Source: Amphiura filiformis (lineage: Eukaryota > Echinodermata > Ophiuroidea > Amphilepidida > Amphiuridae). Taken from it: a DNA stretch of 64,000 nucleotides. Made by a program: the position numbers and the translations under genes. Every line of letters begins with the position of its first letter. Position 1 is the stretch's first letter. The DNA lies in contig NC_092640.1 in NCBI RefSeq assembly GCF_039555335.1, forward strand, positions 42,939,099 to 43,003,098, in the 5' to 3' direction. The notes under the pieces were generated by a model. That model did no database searches and was not told where the DNA came from. It was given only the letters and a program-made list of their open reading frames with translations. Below are positions 11,942 to 22,595 of this stretch, piece after piece.

Positions 11942-13638
11942 GTCAACATTTGACATAATTGGCTCTAGCTCCCTAATTATTTGACCGATTCTAATCAAAC
12001 TTGGGCAAAGGCTCCACTACCCCAGCCTTTACATTTGACATGACCCATTTGGGGTCAAATGTCACGCATGAGTAATTTTGGCTAAAAATGCGATTTTTAC
12101 CAAAAATGCTTCTTCTTCAGATTACATGGTAGTGCAATGAGACTTGGTCATCGGCATGGACTATAGATGGGGTATATAGGGTAAACACAGATTTGGGGTC
12201 AAAGGTCATTAAGGGGATTTTTTCTGCACATAAGTATGTACATTTTTGCTGTGTTCTTTTTATACCGTCTTTCAAGGAAAACAACAACACGATTACGCCT
12301 TATTATATTAATGTTAGAGATATGTATGTTATAAAAATCACAATAATTAACTTCATTATGACTAAAGAATTAGCGTATATGGGATCGGAGGCACCAATTT
12401 CAAACACTGCATGTCAGATAACTGTGAAGTCACTTCAAGGTCACGGCTGGACTTCGCAGCCTTCTGAGGATGCAATATATCTAGTTCTTTCTTTCTTTCT
12501 TTCTTTCTGTCAACATTTAACATAATTGGCTCTAGCTCCCTAATTATTTGACCGATTCTGACCAAACTTGGGCAAAGGCTCCACTACACCAGGTTTTACA
12601 TTTGACATGGCCCATTTGGGGTCAGATGTCACGCATGAGTAATTTTGGCTAAAAATGCGATTTTTACCAAAAATGCTTCTTCTTTTACAGATTACATGGT
12701 AGCGCAATGAGACTTGGTCATCGGCATCGACTATAGTTGGAGTCTATGGGGTAAACACAGATTTGGGGTCAAAGGTCATTCAGGCGATGTTTTCTGCACA
12801 TAACCAAATACTTTCAAAATGCTTCCTTTCCTACAGATTACATAGTACAGAGATGAGATTGACACATATGCACTGACATTAGCTGGTGTCTATAGGGTAA
12901 ACACGGATTTTGAGTTCAAGGTCATGAAGGGGTAAAATAGGGTTGATTACTGAAAATCACCTTAAAGTTCACTTCTTCCTGCATATTAAGTTCTGTGATC
13001 ATCAGAATAATGCCAAAATGACTATAGCATTGGGTGCATATAGGGTTATTATCAGATTTGGTTTGAACATGGGGAGGGGTCTGTTTTGGGGTCAAAAGGG
13101 GTAATATTTAAAAGTTTATCCAATTTGAATAAAAATTGTTATTTGTAATTCTAGTATGATTCAAAATATAATGGAGGTCTTTTCAAGGTCACCAGAGGTC
13201 AACCAAAGGTCAAAAGGGGTTAAAATTGAACATTTTATCCAATTTGAATGATTTAAAATGAAAATTGCAATTTCGCAAACCAGACACTTTCTAACGGTGA
13301 TTGTAAAACAATTTGCCTAACTTAACAGCCAATATAACAGAGTTAGGCACTAATGCAGGCTACTCTACACACCGTTAAAAATCATAAGATGTATAGTTAG
13401 GCAAAAATGTGAGAGCATACTGCACTAAACGACAGAGTAGATCACAAGTTATTGATACTGTTACATAATCATCTTATAGACAGCTATTCATAGAAGATAA
13501 TCTATGAATGTAGATTGTCCCGCTTTGGTAAACAGATAATTGTCCTTTCTATTCAGAGGTTCTATTTACTCTTGGTCAGTCATGCATGTTAATAATACTA
13601 AAGAAACTGACTTGATGCACTTTATTTAAATCCCATAC

Positions 13639-13840
13639 AGAGTGCTTGCACGGAAGGTCATTAGTTCAAATCATCCTCCAGACACGCTCCAGAAGATATG
13701 CAAATGCATGGAGTACAAAAGAATTACTTTGATCAATACCAGTTACACAGGTGATTGGTATTGTGCTGCATGCATTTGCATGTCTTCTGGAGCGTGTCTG
13801 GAGGATGATTTGAACTAATGACCTTCCGTGCAAGCACTCT
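13639..13840. repeat. Foldback with 72-bp arms inside B1
   Basis: Left arm 13639-13710 and right arm 13769-13840 are inverted copies differing at one base (GATATG versus GACATG). The 58-bp spacer contains AATACC...GGTATT, extending the fold. Each arm includes AGTTCAAATC, resembling a tRNA B box, preceded by TGCTTGCACGGAAGGTC, so the arm may derive from a tRNA-like sequence. B2 lacks this segment. Confidence 0.8.
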
Positions 13841-14207
13841 ATAGCACTCTATGGCACTGACCGATTACCATCACATTATTAATTTTCTAAAGTCGGACGC
13901 CATGGTACATTTTTCTATTGCAACACATTGCTATATGCTATGAGCTCTCGTATAAGGTATGTACATTTTTGCTGTGTTCTTTTTATACCGTCTTTCAAGG
14001 AAAACAACAACACGATTACGCCTTATTATATTAATGTTAGAGATATGTATGTTATAAAAATCACAATAATTAACTTCATTATGACTAAAGAATTAGCGTA
14101 TTTGGGATCGGAGGCACCAATTTCAAACACTGCATGTCAGATAACTGTGAAGTCACTTCAAGGTCACGGCTGGACTTCGCAGCCTTCTGAGGATGCAATA
14201 TATCTAG

Positions 14208-14276
14208 TTATAGCTTTGCATTCGGCCTAATGCCGATTTTTATTCTAGGCGCGCGCAAAATTAATGCTGTTTTACC
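14208..14276 (+). repeat. Satellite fragment after the nest
   Basis: Resumes the satellite monomer at TTATAGCTTTGCATTCGG and runs to GCTGTTTTACC, where the hAT-like insertion begins. Confidence 0.93.
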
Positions 14277-14588
14277 CATAGACATACCACCTAGACCTAT
14301 TACTGCCCATCCTTTACCACAGCGGGAGGTGAAGCCCCGTATCCAAGGTGATATTGACGGATTGACGGGGTTACTAGACGCAGAGAAATATCGCATACAT
14401 GTTTGACGCGCTCGTTTGCGTGATTACTGCGCCGTTATCGCCGCCGCGTCAAATGCAACATGTTCCATAGACGCGAACATGTCTGCTTGTTTGCGTCCGG
14501 GTATGCGTCCTTGTCAAATTCGTTGCTAAGCAGTGTCGGCTTCACTACGCGAGTCAAAGTTATTGGTCTAGGTTCTCGTTTGTCTGGG
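14277..14588. mobile_element. hAT-like non-autonomous insertion in the satellite
   Basis: 312 bp of unrelated, higher-GC sequence inserted between two copies of GTTTTACC (14269-14276 and 14589-14596). This is an exact 8-bp target duplication, as the intact monomer has one copy. The ends CATAGACATAC and GTTTGTCTGGG form a weak inverted repeat (8 of 11 positions). An 8-bp duplication with CA...TG-like ends points to hAT, but the terminal match is poor, so the superfamily is provisional. Confidence 0.65.
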
Positions 14589-17500
14589 GTTTTACCGGCC
14601 CCGGGATTTTACGCACTGAATCCTCCCATTTTGCCTTCTGAATCATCATCATCTAGAACGCGTGTTAGTCAATGTTATTTTGGAACATTATTATTTTGAA
14701 TGTTTTTTGGTTTCCTTGCTATCTTCTGTAGATATCATTTAGGGCCTTGATTCATACCTCTAATTTTTTTCTTTATGTTTAATGATTTTTTAATGATATG
14801 ACTCTCTACCGAAGATAGCAATCATGCCGGGTTTATATGAGACAAAAAAGTCATTGTTTTGTTTTTTTATTTTATTTTGTTTTTGTTTTCTTTTTGTTTT
14901 GCTTTATTGTTTTGTTTATTATTTTCTTTCCTTCATGTTCCCAATAATCTCTGCTATGTAAGTGTCGTTTTAAATTTTGGTCAACTTCTTCATTTTAACA
15001 TTTCTTTATAGCTTTGCATTCGGCCTAATGCCGATTTTTATTCTAGGCGCGCGCAAAATTAATGCTGTTTTACCGGCCCCGGGATTTTACGCACTGAATC
15101 CTCCCATTTTGCCTTCTGAATCATCATCATCTAGAACGTGTGTTAGGCAATGTTATTTTGGAACATTATTATTTTGAATGTTTTTTTTGCTTTCCTTGCT
15201 ATCTTCTGTAGATAGCATTTAGGGCCTTGATTCATACCTCTATTTTTTTTTCTTTATGTTTAATGATTTTTTTAATGATATGACTCTCTACCGAAGATAG
15301 CAATCATGCCGGGTTTATATGATTCAAAAAAGTCATTGTTTTGTTTTTTTGTTTTGTTTTCTTTTTGTTTTCTTTTTGTTTTGCTTTATTGTTTTGTTTA
15401 TTATTTTCTTTCCTTCATGTTCCCAATAATCTCTGCTATGTAAGTGTCGTTTTAAATTTTGGCCAACTTCTTCATTTTAACATTTCTTTATAGCTTTGCA
15501 TTCGGCCTAATGCCGATTTTTTATTCTAGGCGCGCGCAAAATTAATGCTGTTTTACCGGCCCCGGGATTTTTACGCACTGAATCCTCCCATTTTGCCTTC
15601 TGAATCATCATCATCTAGAACGTGTGTTAGGCAATGTTATTTTGGAACATTATTATTTTGAATGTTTTTTGCTTTCCTTGCTATCTTCTGTAGATAGCAT
15701 TTAGGGCCTTGATTCATACCTCTAATTTTTTTCTTTATGTTTAATGATTTTTTTAATGATATGACTCTCTACCGAAGATAGCAATCATGCCGGGTTTATA
15801 TGAGACAAAAAGTCATTGTTTTTGTTTTGTTTGTTTTTTCTTTTTTTTTTTTTGTTTTGTTTATTATTTTCTTTCCTTCATGTTCCCAATAATCTCTGCT
15901 ATGTAAGTGTCGTTTTAAATTTTGGTCAACTTCTTCATTTTAACATTTCTTTATAGCTTTGCATTCGGCCTAATGCCGATTTTTTTATTCTAGGCGCGCG
16001 CAAAATTAATGCTGTTTTACCGGGCCCGGATTTTACGCACTGAATCCTCCCATTTTGCCTTCTGAATCATCATCATCTAGAATGTGTGTTAGGCAATGTT
16101 ATTTTGGAACATTATTATTTTGAAGGTTTTTTTGCTTTCCTTGCTATCTTCTGTAGATAGCATTTAGGGCCTTGATTCATACCTCTCATTTTTTTTTTTT
16201 TTTCTTCATGTTTAATGATTTTTAATGATATGACTGTCTACCGATGATAGCAATCATGCCAGGTTTATATGAGACAAAAAGTAATTTTTTGCGTACTGAA
16301 TGAATCATCATTGTTTTTTGTTTTGTTTTGCTTTTGTTTTCTTTTTGTTTTGCTTTATTGTTTTGTTTATTATTTTGTTTCCTTCATGTTCCCAATAATC
16401 TCTGCTATGTAAGTGTCGTTTTAAATTTTGGTCCACTTCTTCATTTTAACATTTCTTTATAGCTTTGCATTCGGCCTAATGCCGATTTTTATTCTAGGCG
16501 CGCGCAAAATTAATGCTGTTTTACCGGCCCCGGGATTTTACGCACTCAATCCTCCCATTTTGCCTTCTGAATCATCATCATCTAGAACGTGTGTTAGTCA
16601 ATGTTATTTTGGAACATTATTATTTTGAATGTTTTTTGGTTTCCTTGCTATCTTCTGTAGATATCATTTAGGGCCTTGATTCATACCTCTAATTTTTTTT
16701 CTTTATGTTTAATGATTTTTTAATGATATGACTCTCTACCGAAGATAGCAATCATGCCGGGTTTATATGAGACAAAAAAGTCATTGTTTTGTTTTTTTAT
16801 TTTATTTTGTTTTTGTTTTCTTTTTGTTTTGCTTTATTGTTTTGTTTATTATTTTCTTTCCTTCATGTTCCCAATAATCTCTGCTATGTAAGTGTCGTTT
16901 TAAATTTTGATCAACTTCTTCATTTTAACATTTCTTTATAGCTTTGCATTCGGCCTAATGCCGATTTTTATTCTAGGCGCGCGCAAAATTAATGCTGTTT
17001 TACCGGCCCCGGGATTTTACGCACTGAATCCTCCCATTTTGCCTTCTGAATCATCATCATCTAGAACGTGTGTTAGGCAATGTTATTTTGGAAAATTATT
17101 ATTTTGAATGTTTTTGCTTTCCTTGCTATCTTCTGTAGATAGCATTTAGGGCCTTGATTCATACCTCTAATTTTTTTCTTTATGTTTAATGATTTTTTTA
17201 ATGATATGACTCTCTACCGAAGATAGCAATCATGCCGGGTTTATATGAGACAAAAAGTCATTGTTTTGGTTTTTTTGTTTTGTTTTGTTTTTGTTTTCTT
17301 TTTTTTGTTTTGCTTTATTGTTTTGTTTATTATTTTTTTCCCTTCATGTTCCCAATAATCTCTGCTATGTAAGTGTCGTTTTAAATTTTGGTCAACTTCT
17401 TCATTTTAACATTTCTTTATAGCTTTGCATTCGGCCTAATGCCGATTTTTATTCTAGGCGCGCGCAAAATTAATGCTGTTTTACCGGCCCCGGGATTTTA

Positions 17501-17722
17501 CGCACTGAATCCTCCCATTTTGCCTTCTGAATCATCATCATCTAGAACGTGTGTTAGGCAATGTTATTTTGGAACATTATTATTTTGAATGTTTTTTGCT
17601 TTCCTTGCTATCTTCTGTAGATAGCATTTAGGTCCTTGATTCATACCTCTAATTTTTTTCTTTATGTTTAATGATTTTTTAATGATATGACTCTCTACCG
17701 AAGATAGCAATCATGCCGGGTT
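14589..17722 (+). repeat. ~470-bp satellite, array segment 3
   Basis: About 6.5 further monomers (landmark near 15012, 15497, 15958, 16462, 16941 and 17421). The first monomer and the one near 16,600 share the variants GTTAGTCAATG and AGATATCATTTAGG, suggesting a higher-order relation. The array stops at CAATCATGCCGGG. Confidence 0.94.
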
Positions 17723-18556
17723 GTAGCTCAAAAGTGAGGTCCGGCACCCCCTGTTTTTTTCCTGATTTATTATCTACACATATTAATGTACAAAATATGT
17801 CAATTTAAAAAAATTTCGTCGATATGTTTAGTTACGACGGTAAAACCTTAATTGACTGTTGATGCAAGATATCATCTTGTAAAATTGGGCGCGATTGACA
17901 GAAATAGTGCAGTATGTATCACAGAGCTCAAAGAAAACTGGGGATTCACCCTGTTTTTTCCTTCTAAAACAGCCTCTGCAAAATGACCAACACTCAATGG
18001 ACCAGGTGAAAATTCATAAAATAGCCCCCATACAAAATACAACTTCTATGAGACCTGAAGTATCACTTCATGACAACATTTTTGAGGTTAATTTCACCGG
18101 TACATAAAATAATATCATGTAACTCATGTTTGTTTCATAAAGTGACCCTCACTTGTAGTGCAGGTGTTTTTTTCGTTGCCTAAACTCATTTCTTTTACGC
18201 AGGTCTAGATAAGCAATTATTAAACTAAAAGACTACAAAGTAGGGCCTACATACAAAGAAACAAAAGAAAGAATTGTTAAAAATCAGCATATCTCCATAC
18301 TGTTTATTCCTGATAAAAGGAAGGATTTAATCGGAACAGGTAAGATGCATTGGAAGCAAATGACTCAATACTGGGATGGCTACCCTGTGTAAGATCACAG
18401 GAATTTGCATCTAGCAAGATATTTTCCTGGCTACTAGCAAGGCCCTTGTTTAAAAAAATAACGAAAATTAAATCCTTGTCTATTGATGTGTATGTATGCA
18501 AACCATCATAACATCCCAGGATGGATACAAATAACACTTGAGTTACATTGTATCCG
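17723..18556. other. Unassigned single-copy-like sequence
   Basis: No gene or repeat recognised. Frames of up to 77 codons occur (for example minus strand 18304-18537) without recognisable domain or splice context. Confidence 0.5.
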
Positions 18557-18756
18557 TCAACTCAGAAGTACAAAGTAAATCTGTGGCATCGGGGGTTGAT
18601 GTTTGCGCGCGTCACACGCACTGTGTGTTAAAAAAATGTGACGCATAAAGAGCATGGTGCGCTCGGCAAAGAAGCATTTACACACGCATTGCACTGAAAT
18701 AATTATTCTCATACCTCCAGTTTCAGAGGTCTATTTACTTTGTGCTTCTGAGTTGA
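18557..18756. mobile_element. 200-bp MITE
   Basis: 24-bp terminal inverted repeats beginning TCAACTCAGAAG and continuing with ACAAAGTAAAT (18557-18580 and 18733-18756, one mismatch). The interior is CG-rich (TTTGCGCGCGTCACACGC). No coding capacity. Confidence 0.75.
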
Positions 18757-20538
18757 TGGACTATAGGCCTAAACTATAGTGCAATTTGTTGCATGCCTGG
18801 AATTTACAAAAGACAAGGACCAAAAATATTTAAGAACAAGCACAGGTCAACATCGATGAACATTACTCGAACAGGTAAATTTGTTTTCTCGTTTCTAGAA
18901 TGTACAAACAATGCAGATTGTTTATAGTTTTCATCACGACAAAGTGCAGTACAGGGTGTCCCAGAATGATCTATACCGGGAAAGATGGATTTTTTTAGGT
19001 ATGAAGGGCATGTTGAATGGTCATATTGTTTTGCATTTTAAGTTCTACATATATTTAGCTTTCTCAGATTTTTTATATTTTAAAAATTGGACGTTTCTAG
19101 TAGAAGTTATAGAAAATTTATTTTGAAAATCTGTAACATTACTAACCGTTCAGCACAAAGTTATTTGGAAAAAGTTATGCAGGTATTAATTAAAGTCCGG
19201 GGGTCTCCGAAAATTTTTGTACGGGGATGTGCCACACATATCAGTATTTATTGCCTTTTATTTTACCTCAATACCGACTCAGTACAGTCGTGGAATAAAG
19301 AGACATCTCCTCTTATACTTACATGGTACATACAGTGGCGTAGCCAGGGGATGGGGGAGCAAAGTGCCCCATAGAAAATTTCAGGATAAACTGGGAACGG
19401 CAAAGAAAAACGTGTTATCATGGTTATTAAAATGACTACTAAAGGGCAAGAAGAGTTGCAAATGGGACGAAAACTTGGCTTTGCTATTGGGTTGTTGATA
19501 TTTAAATATCGCTGGGTTTACTACACCCCTTATCATGGTTTTCATGAAAGAAAGGCCCAACTCCATGGAGTTGGGTCTTTTTTGCACCCGGTTCTTGCAC
19601 AAATATTAGGTTAACGCGGCTGTGTACTATAGACATTGTTTCTTTCGCGAAATTGAGTTTTTTTGATATGTTTATACTTTGTTATGTTTTTTATAAATAC
19701 AAGGAATAAAAATCTAGATTTGTAAACTCCAACTGCTATATTTTAAGGATTTTATTTCACTATTCCACTCGTGTTTGAAATTGAAAAAGAAAGAAAATCT
19801 TTGTTGTACCAGCCAGGGTACACGCGCGCAACAACGCATCGCGTTGCGTATCGCGCAATTTGTTAACGCACACGCTACACATACGCGACGCTTATCTGCA
19901 TGCGCGGCGCATCAATATGGAAACACCACGGAAGCACTGATTTCACAAAAACCTAGTGGTCAAATGGCTCCGTTTTAGCTGATAAAATGTGGGTTTTTTC
20001 AAGTTCTTTCCCCGATTTAAATATCAAGTTATGAATGGATTTCGCTCAAACTTCTCAAGGGGCCGTGTATTTACCAGATGTTCATGTAATGTAAGGTAGA
20101 AAAACGAGAAATGCCGCATTCTCCTGTGAGCTCCGATCCAAGTGCAAAATGTGACCACTTTAAACTTCAACGTGGTCAGAGTGTTTTTTTGTTATGATGT
20201 ACCGAACAAATATTGCCAAAAACTCACTTTTTTGGGATTTTCTTCAAAACTGTTGTTTTTACACCAAATCTATATTTATATTAAGATTCAATGATGTCTT
20301 GCCTTTATAAAAATGTATACTTTTATATGTCTTGCGCGAATAATTACAAAGTTATTGTACATGCATGTCTGAGAGTACACAGCTGCCTTAAAGTGGAGTT
20401 TTGTTTATCCATGAAATCTGCTTTTCACGAAAATAAATTATCTTGTTAATAAATTACATGCTTCTACTTGTGCAATTAATAGATAATTACCCAATTTCTG
20501 CAGCTATTTATAACACATCTGCTTATGGAACTATTAGT
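18757..20538. other. Unassigned region with two solo transposon-like ends
   Basis: Contains TA-CAGGGTGTCCCAGAAT at 18950, an end sequence like that of the MITE at 22320, and CAGTGGCGTAGCCAGGGG at 19333, a motif common at DNA-transposon ends. No matching opposite end was found for either. A perfect 20-bp palindrome lies at 19556-19575. No gene recognised. Confidence 0.45.
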
Positions 20539-20730
20539 GGAAGAAGGGCCCAACTCCGGCTGTACCGTTGCCATGGAAACATCATTTACCATTTCACATG
20601 TATGTAATGTATGCTGATCTATTAAAGGTCCTCTGAAGATAAAATCATTATAGCTCTAAAACTTTTCCAAATATTAAGGGTTTTTTTTAATATCTCAAAA
20701 ACAGTTTTGATGGAGTTGGACCCTTCTTCC
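20539..20730. mobile_element. 192-bp MITE-like element carrying an RFX-type X-box
   Basis: 19-bp inverted ends GGAAGAAGGGCCCAACTCC (20539-20557) and GGAGTTGGACCCTTCTTCC (20712-20730), one mismatch. The interior includes GTTGCCATGGAAAC (20567-20580), which fits the X-box consensus bound by RFX factors. Confidence 0.65.
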
Positions 20731-21120
20731 TCCCAGATGTTCAATTGTGACGGAGGGCCGGGAGAGTAGAGACAATTTTAATGCTCTGCGTGCTAGCCAT
20801 GCGCTTCAACGGAAAAAGTTGAAGTCTTGAAATATTTTCTCAAAATATCAAGGGCTACCTTAAAAACTACTGGACCAATACTAGGCTTGTTTGTACTCAT
20901 TTTAATGCATTTTTTATGCTTATTCTAAATATGGTCATGACAATTTACATTACTGAAATTTTTGAATTTTTAAAAATTTTTGAAACTTGTCGTCTGCAGT
21001 CGACACCCGCGTGAAGAGAGTTAACATTGACACACGAATTTAATATCTGAGTAGGCATTTATTAACCAAAGTCATTTTGCGTGACATATCTCCCCATCCT
21101 TCCTATTTCATACTCTCTTA
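20731..21120. other. Unassigned AT-rich sequence
   Basis: Nothing recognised beyond short A/T runs. Confidence 0.4.
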
Positions 21121-22215
21121 AATTGCCCGATTAAATATTCAATTAAAAAGATTGAATTTTCAATCTCGCCGTCCCGAATTAGGGACAAATCATTTTCGAC
21201 TGAATATTCAGTCGGGTGATTTGATTTTTTTAAACTTTTTTTTTCAATCAAAAGGAGTGATTTTCAATCTTTCACAATCTTTTAGCGATTAAATTTATAG
21301 GGGCAAATCTTTTTTGATTGAATTTTCAGTAGAAAGGATTGATTTTCATTGTTTTTCAATCTTTTGCCGTCCCAAATTAGGGACAAGTCCTTTCCAGATG
21401 AAGGTTGAAAAAAATTCACTCTAAAACAGTTTGAAATCACATTCCAAACATATGCAACACACATCAATATGCAATTGGCAGTACATTTATATGAGTAACA
21501 CTTGATAAATTCAGTCAACAAAGAGAGAAACAAAAAACCATTTCAATCTATTTTCAATCTATTTAGATTGATTCTTATCATCAATCGTTAAAAGATTGAC
21601 ACATTTCAATCGGCCGATTTAAGAAAGTATATTTATACCCCTCGCAACCAGTTCCTTACCCGAAGGGGCTTCCCCGGGGAGTCAAAAATGTTTAAAAAAA
21701 TATGTAAAAAACACCCATTTTCCGATATTTGATTATATCCTTTACTTCACCTGGAATTATTATTGAGGATGAGACTGCTCTCTTAATAGAATATTCAATC
21801 TAAAAGATTGAATATTCAATCAAAAAGATAAAATTTTCAATCTTTTACCGTCCCGAATTTGAGACAAAATGATTGCCTCTAACTATTTTAGCGATTAAAG
21901 TTAGGGGCGAATCTTTTTTGATTAAATTTTAAGTAGAAGGATTGCTTTTCAATCTTTAGAAGACTCAAAGCAGGGACACTGAATCCTTTCCAATAGAAAA
22001 AAGAAAGAAAATAAATTATTCACTCTAAAAAAGTTTGAAATCTCATTCCAAACAAATGCAACACATGTCATTTGACAGTAGATTATAAGTAACATTTGCA
22101 TGATTGGATAGTGAAATCAGTCTACAAAAAGAGTAAGATAGGAGTCAATCCAAACATCCATTTCAATCTATTTTTCAATCTATTTAGATTGATTCCTATC
22201 ATCAATTCAATCGGC
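21120..22215. repeat. Diverged ~620-bp tandem duplication rich in GATTGAA/TTCAATC
   Basis: Two copies. 21170 (CCGTCCCGAATTAGGGAC) matches 21848; 21417 (CACTCTAAAACAGTTTGAAAT) matches 22020; 21541 (TTTCAATCTATTTTCAATCT) matches 22163. Both are saturated with GATTGAA and its complement TTCAATC in both orientations, giving many small hairpins. Confidence 0.7.
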
Positions 22216-22319
22216 CAATTTAAGAAAGTGAATCGTTGTATTTAAGGTAAAGTGAAGCAGGTTTGAATTAATGAATATTAAAATTAAAATATGTCCGAAA
22301 GCATATTATTGTTAATCTA

Positions 22320-22536
22320 CAGGGTGTCCAAAAAAACCACGGGTATATTTCTTTATAATAAGGGCATATCTTCAAAAGTTATGAGCCGATTGAAATAATT
22401 GTTTCGGTTTATTAAAGCTAACGGGTAAAGGCTTCTTTACATACCAACATATACTTGATTAACTTTTCTGAAATAGGGGAAAAGAGGGCGCAATGAGGGG
22501 CCTCTTTTTTTTCTCTTTTTTTTTTTGGACACCCTG
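22320..22536. mobile_element. 217-bp MITE with TA target duplication
   Basis: Inverted ends CAGGGTGTCCAAAAAAA and TTTTTTTTGGACACCCTG, flanked by TA on both sides (22318-22319 and 22537-22538). This is consistent with a Tc1/mariner-type MITE. Confidence 0.8.
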
Positions 22537-22595
22537 TATACTTGGTTATCATGTAAAATGTGTTTTATAAACGTTTCCTTTCCTTGCTCAGCTAA

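Larger units (their letters stand above)
7590..12484 (+). mobile_element. Hairpin element B2 nested in B1 (internal-deletion copy)
   Basis: The 5' hairpin AGTCCAGCCG...CGGCTGGACT is at 7590-7614 and the 3' end CTAG is at 12481-12484. Its own sequence is 7590-7645 plus about 11906-12484. Compared with B1 it lacks the counterpart of roughly 12806-13955: its sequence jumps from TTTTCTGCACATAAG to TATGTACATTTTTGCTG. From there to the 3' end it is nearly identical to 13956-14207 of B1. It is flanked by CTT on the left and TTCTTTC on the right. Confidence 0.7.
7541..14207 (+). mobile_element. Hairpin element B1 (outermost shell of a nested complex)
   Basis: The 5' hairpin AGTCCAGCCG-agcaa-CGGCTGGACT lies at 7541-7565. 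The 3' end (CACGGCTGGACTTCGCAG ... ATATATCTAG) lies at 14204-14207. Satellite on the left ends CATTTCTTT and on the right resumes TTATAGCTTTGC; the uninterrupted monomer reads CATTTCTTTATAGC, so again two T bases are added. B1's own sequence is 7541-7589 plus about 12485-14207; everything between is younger insertions into its CTT/CTTT microsatellite. The core has AGGTCA-rich repeats. It also has a 3' segment (13956-14207) shared almost exactly with B2, and a long foldback at 13639-13840. Confidence 0.75.

Noticed and set aside
77-17588. Recurrent 66-codon ORFs (MVNFFILTFLYSFAFGLMPIF...)
   Set aside because: Present once per satellite monomer, broken by indels in many copies, with no sign of protein constraint.
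18304-18537. 77-codon minus-strand ORF
   Set aside because: No recognisable domain, no splice signals that join it to another exon, and composition like the surrounding non-coding DNA.
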